DNA of 64,000 nt from Dendrolimus kikuchii (taxonomy: Eukaryota; Arthropoda; Insecta; Lepidoptera; Lasiocampidae): assembly GCA_019925095.2 (NCBI GenBank), contig CM034411.1:283001-347000 (forward strand). Reading direction: 5' to 3'. Shown one piece after another: positions 1 to 10,500 of the stretch (position 1 is the stretch's first letter; the number at the start of each line of letters is the position of its first letter). Below the pieces are notes generated by a model. That model worked only from the letters and a program-made list of their open reading frames with translations. It did no database searches and had not been told where the DNA came from. Both the position numbers and the translations under genes were made by a program.

Positions 1-220
1 GTGGAAGGCCACGACACACCTTCCATGATCAAATTGATCGTGTACTAGCAGAAGGTGATGTCAGGAGCCTTAAGAACAGACGAGCGTGCATGACAAGAGT
101 TATGAATGTCAAAGAAGCAAGTGAGGTGTGTAAGAATAAGCCTAAATGGCGCTCTGTTGTTCGTGCCTACCCCGCAAGGGAACTGGCGTGAAGTTATGTA
201 TGTATGTATGTATATATACA
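1..220 (+). repeat. RTE-like LINE 3' end fragment, 5' truncated by the window edge
   Basis: The sequence encodes the tail of a LINE ORF ending in a conserved stretch ([14 protein letters not shown], then [13 protein letters not shown]) and a stop, followed by a (TATG)n tail at about 195-220. The same module recurs at 772, 4489, 14589, 14800, 38563, 56133, 58448, 63150 and in the tandem array at 59591. A simple-repeat tail instead of poly(A) is typical of RTE-clade elements; the clade assignment is an inference. Confidence 0.75.
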
Positions 221-275
221 GAAATCTTAACGGATGCGTGAAAATACTACTACTCAGTTTTAACCTTGTCAATAT

Positions 276-690
276 TGTTACAACCTACACGCCGACAAAT
301 GTGGATTCACACCTGCATACCATAAAAGCACACTTTATTACCTTTCCGCATTTTGACTTCTTTTGTTTACTTTGTGTTTAAAATTTATGATTAGAAAACA
401 GGCCATTGTGTATTGTAATCTTTTATGGCAGTCATTAGCCAGGTGAGTCGAACTGATTCTAAGAAATTCGGTCGGTAGACGTATTGTATCGGTGCAGTAT
501 AAAGTAATGGTCCAATGGATAGATCGGCAGTCTAGCGATAGCCACAAGGAAAGCAAGACGTTAGTGACGGACTTTGCGCGTGTTATTATTGAATCGTGCT
601 TTACGTTTGGACTGATTGTGTTCAGTTATATTTGTACCTCTGTTATACGTGTTTGTATAGTTTCGAATTCGAGTCCTGCAACTCGTAACA
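276..690 (+). mobile_element. Solo LTR (LTR family S), 415 bp
   Basis: The element starts TGTTAC and ends GTAACA, the inverted TG...CA termini expected of an LTR. It is flanked on both sides by ATAT (272-275 and 691-694), a 4-bp target duplication. No internal retrotransposon region is present, so it is best read as a solo LTR left by LTR-LTR recombination. Related full or partial copies lie at 3612-4422, 6478-6770, 16285-16400, 26988-27442, 28917-29032, 37727-37865, 40141-40345 and 47201-47316. The parent family (Ty3/gypsy-like by its 4-bp duplication) is a guess. Confidence 0.75.
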
Positions 691-771
691 ATATGTAGCA
701 ATAAATTATTCCACGTACGTGACATAACAATATTCATTCAAATATCTCGCTTTTGGGCAGGAGTTTCCTTC

Positions 772-1003
772 TAGTGGATGGATGCAGAACTCATGGAAGG
801 CCACGACACACCTTCCATGATCAAATTGATCGTGTACTAGCGGAAGGTGATGTCAGGAGCCTTAAGAACAGACGAGCATGCATGACAAGAGCTATGAATG
901 TCAAAGAAGCAAGTGAGGTGTGTAAGAATAAGCCTGAATGGCGCTCTGTTGTTCGTGCCTACCCCGCAAGGGAACTGGCGTGAAGTTATGTATGTATGTA
1001 TGT
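772..1003 (+). repeat. RTE-like LINE 3' end fragment
   Basis: A 5'-truncated copy of the same LINE tail as at position 1. The reading frame from about 753 to 983 is open and ends in the conserved [12 protein letters not shown], then a (TATG)n tail runs to about 1003. It lies 80 bp after the solo LTR. Confidence 0.75.
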
Positions 1004-1059
1004 ACTAATGTATCTAATCATTATCTGCGTTATTTTGAATGTTATAATAGTAATAATAT

Positions 1060-1356
1060 AATATAACAGTCCATGAATGTCCCACTGCTGGGCTCTATCT
1101 TTTTAGGGGAAACGGACAGTATACCCGCCACGCTTGTCCAAGGTGGTTTAGCAGGTTTGACACATCGCTTATCTCGATGTGTAGGTTGCATCACGATGTT
1201 TTTCTTTACGTTGTTAGCACGTGGTACTTGTGATTGTAACAATATGCACATTAGATCAGAAAACTGCCTAAGCGGTGCATGCGTTTTGGCCAGGATGAAA
1301 CCCGCGCCCTTTGAGGCTGGGATAGGTTCGCTAGTCAATACGCTACCACGTCTTAA
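1060..1356 (-). mobile_element. tRNA-derived SINE
   Basis: Read on the minus strand, it begins with an RNA polymerase III box-A-like TGGTAGCG segment, continues through a 'CTCAAAGGGCGCGGGTTTCATCC' type box-B region, and ends near 'CCCAGCAGTGGGACATT'. Similar copies on the plus strand lie at 47757-47982 and 55852-56130. The box B here is decayed (GGTTTCATCC instead of GGTTCGATCC), so this copy is probably inactive. Confidence 0.75.
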
Positions 1357-1433
1357 ACGCTATAAAAAAGATTAATTAGGCCACAATTTTAATACTAACA
1401 TTATCTCAAATGGAGCAAGGATGTTGCTAATAA

Positions 1434-1674
1434 TCTATACTAATATTATTAAGCTGAAGAGTTTGTTTGTTTCTTTGAACGCGCTAATCTCAGGAACCGC
1501 TGGTTCGATTTGAAAAATTCTTTCAGTGTTGAATAGTACATTTATCGAGAAAGGCTATAGACTATATATCATCACGCTAAGACCAATAGGAGCGGAGCAC
1601 CAATGAAGAATGTTTCAAAATCGGAGGGTTTTGAAAGCAAATTCCACGCGGACGACGTCGCAGGCACAGCTAGT
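1434..1674 (+). mobile_element. Non-autonomous Helitron (family H1), full length
   Basis: It begins TC (TCTATACTAATATT), includes the AGCTGAAGAG and CGCGCTAATCTCAGGAAC motifs, and ends in CTAGT after a GC-rich hairpin region (CCACGCGGACGACGTCGC). A 5' TC, a 3' hairpin plus CTRRT and no target duplication are Helitron hallmarks. It has no coding capacity, so rolling-circle transposition would need Rep/helicase supplied elsewhere. Other copies lie at 1954, 5183, 27956 and 49304. Confidence 0.8.
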
Positions 1675-1953
1675 AAATTTATAAACAGAATCTCTACGTA
1701 CATACACATAGAACGGCCAGTGGAAATTAGTTAGTTGCAGCTCCGATTATGAACAACCGATTGAACTTAATTATCTAAACGTATTGACTGAAAGTTGGAA
1801 CTAATGCAAACCGATTGAAATATAGAGATCCAAATATACGAGCGATTAATCCCGGTTATAATCAGGAGTCCAATTCAGATAGTTTTAACAGCGATATTTA
1901 TTATCTGTATACACATAGGAGCATGTTCATGAATTGACCGTATTATTTAACAT

Positions 1954-2189
1954 CTAGCTGTGCACGCGACGTCGTCCGCGTGGAATTTATTTTCAAAACC
2001 CCCCGACGTTGAAACATTCGTCATTGATGCTCCGCTCCTATTGGTCTTAGCGTGATGATATATAGCTTATAACGTTCCTCGATAAATGGGCTATCTAACA
2101 CTGAAATAATTTTTCAAATCAGACCAGTAGTTCCTGAGATTAGCGCGTTCAAACAAACAAACTCCTCAGCTTTATATATTGGTATAAGA
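1954..2189 (-). mobile_element. Non-autonomous Helitron (family H1), full length, inverted
   Basis: This is the same element as at 1434-1674 in the opposite orientation, about 280 bp downstream. On the minus strand it starts TCTTATACC and ends CAGCTAG. The two copies have clearly diverged from each other, so they are separate insertions and not a recent inverted duplication. Confidence 0.8.
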
Positions 2190-2307
2190 TACTAGATTTA
2201 CATAATTAAATTAGTGCATGAAATGTAAAGTAACAACTTACTTCTAGTCAAGATACTGTTATAAAAATTTAACTAGAATGTAATGTAGTACCTACAATAA
2301 AGGAAAC

Positions 2308-3050
2308 TTAACTTATACTGTACTCTATGTATAATCCCATACTTGCATCGCTGGCGTGGCTGAAGACCACACTCGCATAGGTCATGATGGGGCGGATGCA
2401 AGTTTTGTATAGAGTCATCTTATTTCTAAGGCTCATCTTACTCTTCTTGCATATCAACGGATAGAGTCGGCCTAGGATCCAGTATGCTCTGTTCCCGACC
2501 GCTCTGGTGTGTTTGTGGAAGTACAAGCCTCTATCAAGGGTTACACCAAGATATTTGACTTCGTTAACCGATGGGATAACTCCGTGGAATAGCTTGATGG
2601 GCATAAGTTGGTTGGTGGGGCGAGTATTGGGTGAGAGAGAGCCACGAGTGAACATGATGGCTGCACTCTTCTCGGGATTCACTTCAATCCTCCATCTACG
2701 GAACCAGTCGCCTAGTTCCTTGATGGCGGCGTTGAGGTGACTGCAGATTCTGTATCTGATGGGGTCGCTACTGAATATGGCGGTGTCATCCGCATATAGG
2801 GCTAGCTGGGTATGGGGGTGCCGTGGCATGTCGCTGGTGTACAGCGAAAAAAGTAAGGGGGAGAGCGCGGAGCCCTGAGGGACTCCCGCTGAGATGGTAT
2901 GAGAGGTGGAGTGACTGCCCTCCACTCGAAATCTGAATCTACGGTCTTCGAGGAGGCTAAAAGAAATGCTAAACGTGCGTGTTATATGGAGTGGTAGCAA
3001 GCAAGCCGGCAGGAACTTCCACAGCGCAGACTTGGTGAGTCATCTTTCTC
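2308..3050 (-). pseudogene. Jockey-like non-LTR retrotransposon reverse transcriptase fragment
   Basis: An open frame of about 230 codons carries the middle of a reverse-transcriptase domain: GVPQGSALSPLLF (residues 39-51), the catalytic YADD (69-72) and the downstream VKYLGVTLD. The frame continues upstream to about 3050 (KSALWKFLPA), where it is truncated. It also breaks off after HASDA at about 2345, so both the endonuclease/N-terminal part and the C-terminus are missing. The end overlaps in sequence with the C-terminal jockey fragment at 25577-26167, which shares NRAYWILGRLYPLICKKSK. The YADD catalytic residues are intact but the element is not functional as it stands. Assignment to the jockey/CR1 group rests on these RT motifs. 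Confidence 0.85.
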
Positions 3051-3611
3051 TGTCTCGGTTGTACAATAAATTATCAAAGTAACAATACACATGCCGATAA
3101 GCTAGGAGTCACCTATATACATATACAGTCCACTGGGCTTAATGCCTTAACGGCTGGCAATGTTACCTTGTTGCATCACCTGAGGGAAAAACCAGCCTTC
3201 TGATCACTCGAAGAGTCAAACTTACATTGCAACTTCTTTAAAGATTTACAAGAACATTTGCCCATAGACATCATGGTTGAACAACTTCATTATCCGGGAA
3301 TGGAGCTTACAATCTTACTATCTGTGGAATACACCCGCATAAGTGTTGTTGTGGATCTCATAAATACAAACAAACCCTTACATTGGTCAAAGGGTCCCCA
3401 AAAAGGGTCAGAATACTTCAGTCACTTGTTTAATACGCTCCCTTCATGGGTCAACACGGATCGGGTATTTATGAGGATCTAAATAGTTTGGATTCTAACA
3501 GCCCATTACACGGCGGAAGGCAATCTGTACTCCTACTTGCCACTATTGGTGACCATTGCAAATTGTTTTAGAATTGTAGAAAGAAAGAAATTGACCGAAA
3601 AGCGACAATAC
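3051..3611. other. No gene seen; AT-rich with one weak repeat
   Basis: No supported coding region. The stretch at about 3140-3225 (GGCTGGCA...ACC...CCAGCCTTC) resembles 62815-62920, suggesting a decayed repeat of unknown type. Confidence 0.4.
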
Positions 3612-4422
3612 TGTTTCGAGTGCGGGACTCTAATTAATATGCCGTTGGAATTACTATAGAATTTATTAGAACTATACAAACACGTATAACACAGGTACAA
3701 ATATAACTGGACACGACTAGTACAAACTGCATTGAATAACCCAGGCACAGAAAAGAAAAAACAACACACATGGCACTAGATAGGACAATATAAATAAGTA
3801 TAGATGTAAGGCCCACATTGCACATGCACTTCCTCACAACACCAGCATGTAACAGATACACTCTACATTAGTATAAGTTTAGTATTAAAACTAGAATAAA
3901 TTAATATAATAAGTTATTCGTAAGATACATACAGCTCAACACAAAATTCAATAAATTAATGTCACACACAAGAACCAAAATAACTAATAAGCGTGTTAAA
4001 TTAAAAAAATTAAATCTAGAAATTAAGTTGTAAAAAAGGGTACGGAACTCTAGTCCGTAGAGTTGTTAATAAAAAAAACAGTACAAACTGCACGATTCAA
4101 TAACACTTGCAAAGTCCGTCACTATATAGCTCATTGAATGTACACGCGTCTTGTGCACGCGACTGCCTCACACCTCCGTTCGGGCATTGTTTTTATACTC
4201 AACTATACAAATACAATATGCCCTACCTGCCAAGCGCAGACGTAATTTCCCAGAAAACGTAATCCGCACACCTGCTGAATTATTCCTGCAAACGGCCATA
4301 AACTAGTACAATACACGATAGACTGTTTTTGTAAGTAAACAAAAGAAGTCCAAATGGGGGAAGGTAATAAACTGTGCTTTATGGCAGGCAGGTGTGCATT
4401 CACTTTTGTCGGTATGTAAAAA
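3612..4422 (-). mobile_element. LTR family S copy, interrupted by a nested retroposon
   Basis: The two halves of the LTR (3612-3731 and 4080-4422) match the solo LTR at 26988-27442 in orientation and order. They are separated by the insertion at 3732-4079. The outer ends are decayed (TGTTTC and TGTAAAA instead of TGTTAC and GTAACA), so this is an older copy. Confidence 0.7.
3732..4079 (+). mobile_element. Nested SINE-like retroposon (family X) with 13-bp target duplication
   Basis: The insert is flanked by the identical 13-mer AGTACAAACTGCA (3719-3731 and 4080-4092) and ends in AATAAAAAAAAC, an A-rich tail. This is the signature of target-primed retrotransposition. It has no ORF. Inverted relatives lie at 57770-58265 and 61617-62042, sharing the CTACGGACT...GTACCC block and the 'CACATGGCACTAGATA' block. 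Confidence 0.8.
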
Positions 4423-4488
4423 TATTAAGGCAAACAAAATTCACACATTACCTATAAGTAATAGTGATAATGAACCTGAATGATAATG

Positions 4489-4832
4489 AGTTGGTCTGAA
4501 AGAGAGTGTCGGGGTGAAGGTAAGGAAAGGAATGCTCTGGTGGTTCGGGTATGTGGAAAGAATGCATGATGAAAGAATGACTAAACAGATATACAATGCA
4601 AAAGTGGATGGATGCAGAAGTCGTGGAAGGCCACGACACACATTCCATGATCAAATTGATCGTGTACTAGCAGGTGATGTCAGGAGTCTTAAGAACAGAC
4701 GAGCGTGCATGACAAGAGCTATGAATGTCAAAGAAGCAAGTGAGGTGTGTAAGAATAAGCCTGAATCGCGCTCTGTTGTCCGTGCCTACCCCGCAAGGGA
4801 ACTGGCGTGAAGTTATATATGTATGTACGTAC
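4489..4832 (+). pseudogene. RTE-like LINE C-terminal fragment
   Basis: About 98 codons of the LINE C-terminus are readable: [19 protein letters not shown], then [15 protein letters not shown] and the conserved AYPARELA end, followed by a decayed (TATG)n tail. A small deletion removes part of the VLAEGDV segment seen in other copies. It is 5' truncated at about 4489. Confidence 0.8.
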
Positions 4833-5182
4833 TTATCCTAAAAATTAAGCACACTAAATTATTGAGAGAAATACACGTCTCAATCATCCATTGTTGTATT
4901 TAGAAAGAAGAAAGACAGAAAGAATTTATTTGGTAGGAAAGCGACAATACAAGTATATAGAAATAATTTATACATACATTTTTATGATTCAATTCGATAT
5001 GTTGTACACCGCATTTACTACTAATGAGTATTTATTACGTTTATACCAATGAAATAATACAAAAATCAGGATATTTCTTAATACTGATTATTATATTTCT
5101 CTTTACCAACCACAACAACATAACGTGGGAAAGCTGTATGGATTTAGTTCTTTTGCTTGCCATTGTGACGTAACTAAACAAA
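4833..5182. other. No feature seen
   Basis: AT-rich sequence without a credible ORF, RNA gene or recognisable repeat boundary. Confidence 0.5.
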
Positions 5183-5957
5183 TCTATACTATAATATTAT
5201 AAAGCTGAAGAGTGTGTTTGTTTGTTTAAACGCGCTAATCTCAGGAACCGTTGGTCGGATTTGAAAAATTCTTTCAGTGTTGAATAGCACATTTATCGAG
5301 GAAGGCTATAGACTATATTATATTTTTTTTTAAATTAGGGTTCCTTACTAAAAGTCCAATAATGTAACCCAAGGTGTAAAAAAATGACCCGAAAAAATCC
5401 TTACACGGCGTGCGCTGCGAAAACTATTGATTATAGAACAAAACAATGTACTACCACTTTGCAGAACACATAATTGTCTACAAAAAATATCTCGTAACCA
5501 TATGTCTAACTATTGTAGTTATCTCACAATAAGTGTTTTTTTATTTTTTTAAATAATTAAAATGCCGTCGCTTCAAAAACTCTTTATTTTGTACCTTGGT
5601 ATTAATCCTTATCAAAATAAATTACTCCATATCCAAGACGAATTCAATACCTTTCTAGAACTTTTTGAATTATTCAATTCGGACGTTTCATTCAAAAGAT
5701 ATCGCGATATTTAAAATGTAAGTATTAGTGTTGTAGGCAATTATACTAATATTGTTTGATTGAACGCGCTAATCTCAAGAACTACTGGTCTGATTTGAAA
5801 AATTCTTTCAGTGTTGGATAGCCCATTTATCGAGGAAGGCTATAGGCTATATATCATCACGCTAAGACCAATAGGAGCGGAGCACCAATGAAGAATATTT
5901 CAAAATTGTTTTGTTTTTAACTATTCCACGCGGACGAAGTCGCGGACAGAAGTTAGT
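5183..5957 (+). mobile_element. Composite Helitron (family H1 plus 420-bp insert)
   Basis: It starts with the H1 5' end (TCTATACTATAATATT, AAGCTGAAGAG) and runs to GGAAGGCTATAGACTATA. It then holds about 420 bp of unrelated sequence, followed by a second almost complete H1 unit (5740-5957) ending in TTAGT after CCACGCGGACGAAGTCGC. An inverted, independently placed copy of the whole composite lies at 27956-28690, so the composite itself was mobilised. The insert contains a 50-codon open frame (5562-5714). Confidence 0.75.
5562..5714 (+). CDS. Small ORF of unknown function inside the composite Helitron
   Basis: A 50-codon frame starts ATG (MPSLQKLFILYLG...) and ends ...FKRYRDI-stop. I do not recognise the protein. 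The same frame, with the same start, stop and length, is open in the second copy at 28165-28317 on the minus strand. Between the two copies I count both synonymous changes (for example TTG/TTA, ACC/ACT, GAC/GAT) and replacements (I/V, QD/YN, F/L), with no frameshift. Just after the stop is GTAAGT, which could be a splice donor carried over from a captured exon. It could equally be chance: 50 codons in two related copies is weak evidence for selection. Confidence 0.35.
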   Translation: MPSLQKLFILYLGINPYQNKLLHIQDEFNTFLELFELFNSDVSFKRYRDI

Positions 5958-6244
5958 ATAATATAAGTTTCAAAAAATTGTCCGCCCAACCGGCAAAAAA
6001 CGTGATCAGTATAAAATAACAAGACCTATTAGTATAATCATGTTTTAATGTAATAAACTATTTGATTTGATTTCCATTTAATTTTGGTACCTATCATATA
6101 CGTGATATAAATATACGAAAGCGGTGATTTAGGCCCTCCAGATGTTAAAATAAATCTTATCATTATACTTTTAAAACATATTTCTTTTATCACTGTGGAA
6201 ACAATAATTAATGGGCTATTTGACTCCTTCTAGTTCTACAAACT

Positions 6245-6475
6245 TAGAGATCACAAGGTACGCTCACGACCAACTGTGATGGAAAGTGGTTACCGTCGCC
6301 TATAAACCTTTGCAACACCATAGATGCTAATAATGTGCTGCCGGACTCTTAGATGAGGCTGGAACCTGGCCACTAATACCGGAACATAACTCAAGGTTGT
6401 TATGGCGGCATGCTATAGACCAGGGGTGGTAGCCATCCAGACGGGCAAATACTCTACCACCTGGCTACACAGGAC
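6245..6475 (+). mobile_element. SINE-like module (family T), complementary orientation
   Basis: A copy of a roughly 285-bp interspersed module, in the orientation where the A-rich end would lie at the left. Characteristic blocks are GGTTACCGTCGCC, CAACACCA, GGAACCTGGCCACTAAT and ACCAGGGGTGGTAGCCATCC. About a dozen copies are present in the window. This copy lacks the CCGTGCAGGAACGG end and abuts an LTR S fragment. Confidence 0.7.
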
Positions 6476-6477
6476 TC

Positions 6478-6770
6478 GAATTAAAAATGCCGTTGGAATT
6501 ACTATAGAGTTTATTAGAACTATACAAACACGTATAAAACAGGTACAAATAAAACTAGACACTACTTGTTACAAACTACACGATCAATAACACACGCAAA
6601 GTCCGTCACTATATCGCTTATGAATGTACACGTCTTGCTTGTATCGTAGTCGTCGCTCGACTGCCCCACCCCTCCGTTCAGGCATTGTTTCATAGTAAAC
6701 TGTACAATACACAATGGAAGCTCGTGGGCTGGGTTCTTCCAAGAAAATGTAATTTGCACACCTGCGAACG
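6478..6770 (-). mobile_element. LTR family S fragment, cut by BEL copy 1
   Basis: It matches the first about 290 bp of the inverted LTR at 26988-27442 (GACTCGAATTAAAAATGCCG, then AAAGTCCGTCACTATAT). It stops abruptly at the 5' end of BEL copy 1. The remainder of this LTR is not found on the other side of the BEL element. Confidence 0.7.
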
Positions 6771-6776
6771 GACGCC

Positions 6777-7016
6777 CATAGCTAGCGCGATTAGCAACTA
6801 GGCGTCGGACGGAATGCGGGTATAGGAGGCCGAAAAAACTGAAAATGACCTACTGCTGATACTACTACTACATCAAGAAAAATTATCAATTCAGCCACTC
6901 AGCTATATTGTACTCGACTCTCTTTGTTATACTCTTTAAATGTACATTTATAAATAATAATCATACAGTCCATTATTACGTCGAATTTTCATTTACAACC
7001 CGAGGTGCAACTGCCA
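6777..7016 (+). repeat. 5' LTR of BEL copy 1
   Basis: 240 bp, starting CATAGCTAGCGCG and ending GCAACTGCCA, identical by eye to 13161-13400. A TATAAAT motif at 6949-6955 may serve the promoter. The ends are not canonical TG...CA at the 5' side; the exact 5' edge is uncertain by about 6 bp. Confidence 0.85.
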
Positions 7017-7524
7017 CCAATAGTTTTTTGGTACTTCGCCGCCGGATAGAAGAATCGCAAAGAAGAAACGAGCAGTGTCTTTTGCTCCATCGAAACCTCA
7101 AGAAAGAAGAAAGGCCAACTCTATACGGTCTCGTAGCGGCACCCTAAAGAAGAAAGAAGATTATTATAGAAGATCATCGTGGGCAGCCCGGACTACGTAC
7201 TAGGAGACCAAGAGTTCCTGCCGGACTACGTACCAGGAGACCAAGAGTTCCTGCCCCGGACGCCGAGGCTACGCGTCTGCAGGATCAAGACCGGAAGAAA
7301 GAATAACGTTACTTCGTACCGTGACCGAGTGACTGTCCACCTAACGGTGCCAAACGGCCAGTTCACAAAGTCATAGACGGTGCGCTGTTTCCAGTTAGGT
7401 CGGTCAAAGGTCTCAGTGTTTAGTGTTTAGTGTAGTAAATTAGGATCGTCGGTTATACACACACATATATACACACTGGTCAGGGTAGTCGGTCATACGT
7501 GTTAGGCTAAGGCAAGGACCGAAG
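7017..7524 (+). other. BEL copy 1 leader with a 33-bp direct repeat
   Basis: The untranslated leader between the 5' LTR and the gag ATG. It holds a purine-rich tract (AAGAAAGAAGA) and two tandem 33-bp units at 7188-7220 and 7221-7253 (each beginning CCGGACTACGTAC), which differ at one base. An open 65-codon frame spans the repeat (7179-7376) but shows no other sign of coding. The same leader is present in copies 2 and 3. The packaging signal and primer binding site should lie here; I could not identify the tRNA primer. Confidence 0.6.
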
Positions 7525-10500
7525 ATGCCGAACACCAGGAGCAAGACCGCCGAAGACAGAGTGCAGAGAGCGTATCAAGAACCCCCCGCGTCGCCGTCCG
7601 TACATATATCCGCGTCCGCGTCCGCGCCGAACGTATCGCGACCCGCGTCGCCCGGAATGCAACAGACGACGACCGCGCAAGTACACACCGCGATTCGTAC
7701 TGAACGCCAATCGCGATCACCGTCCGTCCGATCACACCGTTCGCAGCTCAGCGCCGCCACTTTGGTGAGGCAAGTGGAACTGGAAGCAGAAGAACAAATC
7801 GCCGCAATCCGTCGGGAAGAGCTCCGGTTACAAGTGTCGCTGATCAAGAAGAGGGTCGCTGCGAACATAGCCGCCCTCAAGGAGCAGACAGACGGGAACA
7901 GCGTGTGTGAAGACGATGGGGTGGAAACAGAGAGAAATATAACAGAGTGGTTGAAGAATACCCGCATACGGGGGGAGTCGCCGAGCGCAGGCGACAGGAC
8001 CGAGCCCGGAACGAGAGGAGCCGGACCGCGACCACCGTTAGACGCTGCGGGAAGAGCAAGGGAAGAGTATCCAATGGCGCGGGACCGGTCTGCAGAAACG
8101 AACGACCAGACCGCTCGTGTGACGTTCAGAACGCCGCGCAACGCAAGATCGCCGACGCCGACCAGATCCAGGGATCGTGGAATCGACCGTCTAGCAGACG
8201 TACTGGAGCGCATGACACGCAACAGGCCGACGCCGCGACAGTGCCAGGAGCTGCCTACCTTTAGCGGGGCCCCGGGAGAGTGGCTACCGTTTAAAGCTGC
8301 AATGCGCGAGTCGACGAGCTTACACGGATTTTCACCTGCGGAGAACTTAGGCCGTCTACGCACTTGCCTTAAAGGCGAAGCAAGGGAGTGCGTGACAGCC
8401 CTGCTGTATACCGCAGTGGACCCTGCGATCATTATGAAGACGCTGGAGCGCTGCTATGGACGTCCAGAGATCATAATCAGTCGCGCATTGGAAGACATCA
8501 AGAAGTTGCCACGATCGGGTTCGTCTGCCAGCGAACTCAACAGCCTAGCCACCAAATTGCAGAATATAGTGACGGTCATCTCGTGTGTCGACAACAAGGG
8601 ATATTTACTTAACCCTATGTTGACACGACAAGTCGTCGAGAAGCTCAGCCCGCATCTACGAACGAAATGGTGCGACTTTGCAGATGAATTCTCGAGCCGA
8701 GACGAGCCGGAGATTATGACACTATCGAAATTTCTAACGGGCGAAGCAGACAGAGCAATGAAGTATTCTTTCATGACGTCATCACTGCCTACGACGAGTG
8801 TAAACGTCACTAAAGAAAATAAAGTGAAGCCGCCGAGGATGAACGAGCGTCGCCGTGTGTATGCTACAACGGAAGCCAAGATCGTGTGCTACTGTTGCGG
8901 AGCTGAGCACCAGACAACGCAGTGCGGCAAGCTGGCTTCGATGTCGTTGCCAGCCAGATGGGAGTGGGCCAAGGAAACGAGAATATGTTTTTTGTGCCTA
9001 CTAAGTAAACACAGACGGTTCCGTTGTAAGGCGAGGAAGTGCGGTGTTAATGAATGCCGCGAGCCGCATCACGCACTTCTACACCAACGAAGGGAAACTG
9101 GAGCCGTCAGTGGACCGATCGACCGAGCGGAGTCGGTCAGTCAACCGGCCGACAGAGAGGAGTCGGTCATGACGGCATCGGCACACAATTCTAACACCGA
9201 GAGAAGAGTGTTATTGAAGGTGTGTCCGATTACCGTCAAGGGGCTTAACGGAAAGGAAGTGAGCACGTACGCGCTGCTGGATGAAGGGTCCACGATCACG
9301 CTCGTCGACGAGGAGATAGCCGGGATGCTAGGGGCAGATGGCCCGAGGAGGCCATTGAACATTCACGGCATCACGTCGAGCCAGCGGGAAGCGGAAAGTA
9401 GGATGGTGAGCGTCGCGGTGCGCGGAAGAGCGCAACCGCACTACCATCCTATCAAGGCGCGCACCGTGAAGAAACTCGCACTGGGAACTCACTCCGTTAA
9501 GTCTGAAGTCATACGACAGTTACACCATTTGAAGACGCTTCATATAGACGACGTGTGCTTTATGAACGCCAAGCCGCGCGTATTAATTGGAGCTGACAAC
9601 TGGCATCTGATCGTGACTAGAAAACTGTTGGCAGGAAAGAAGAGCCAACCAGCCGCTTCCCTGACCCTCTTGGGGTGGACCATACACGGGAGTGCACCCA
9701 GAGGCCTGGTGACGCAGGGAAACGACACCGTATTACACGTCCGAACGTGGCAAGATAAAGAGCCGCGGGAAAAGGACGAATTATTCGAAATAGTGAAGTC
9801 TCATTTCGATATCGACGCACTCGGCATATCGAACAAGGTGAAACCTGTAGCGGAAGAACAACGGGCGCTGAAGATATTTTCAGAAACCGTGAAGAGAGAA
9901 AACGGCCGCTTCGAAGTCGGACTGCCCTGGCGAAACGATGACGTCACCATGCCACCGAGCTACGACATGGCAGTGCGTCGTCTACGCGGGATCGAGCGCA
10001 AAATGGATAAGTCGCCGCAGTTTAAACAAGCATACACGGCCCAGGTCAACAGGCTACTAGCAAAAGGATACGCCGAGCCTTGCGAACGAAGCCACGAAGG
10101 AAACCAACGCATGTGGTACATGCCTCACTTCGCCGTTACGAACCCGAATAAGCCTGACAAAGTGAGACTGGTATTTGACGCTGCCGCCCGTTCAAACGGG
10201 GTGTGCATGAACGATGCGTTACTGGATGGGCCAGACTTGCTACGTGCCTTATACGGAATCCTGTTCAGATTCCGGGAAGGGAAGATCGCCGTAACAGCTG
10301 ACATACGTGACATGTTCCTTCAGGTGAAGATAAGGAAAGAAGACAGAGCGGCGCAGCACTTCTTATGGCGCGGTGACGACCGCCATAACCCGCCTCGGCG
10401 CTACGTTATGACGTCTATGATATTCGGAGCACGAAGCTCGCCATTCCTCGCACATAGCGTGAGAGATAGGAATGCGAGTGATCATAAGGAAACATACCCA

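Noticed and set aside
6777..6782. CATAG/CTATG as a BEL target-site duplication
   Set aside because: The same bases occur at the internal LTR boundary in every copy, so they are part of the LTR.
7179..7376. A 65-codon ORF in the BEL leader as a real upstream gene
   Set aside because: Its open length depends on the 33-bp duplication and no known domain is visible; kept only as part of the leader description.
7575..8432. A 285-codon antisense ORF within BEL gag, present in all three copies
   Set aside because: It is the complement of a GC-rich, real reading frame. Because the three copies are nearly identical, its presence in all three says nothing about selection.
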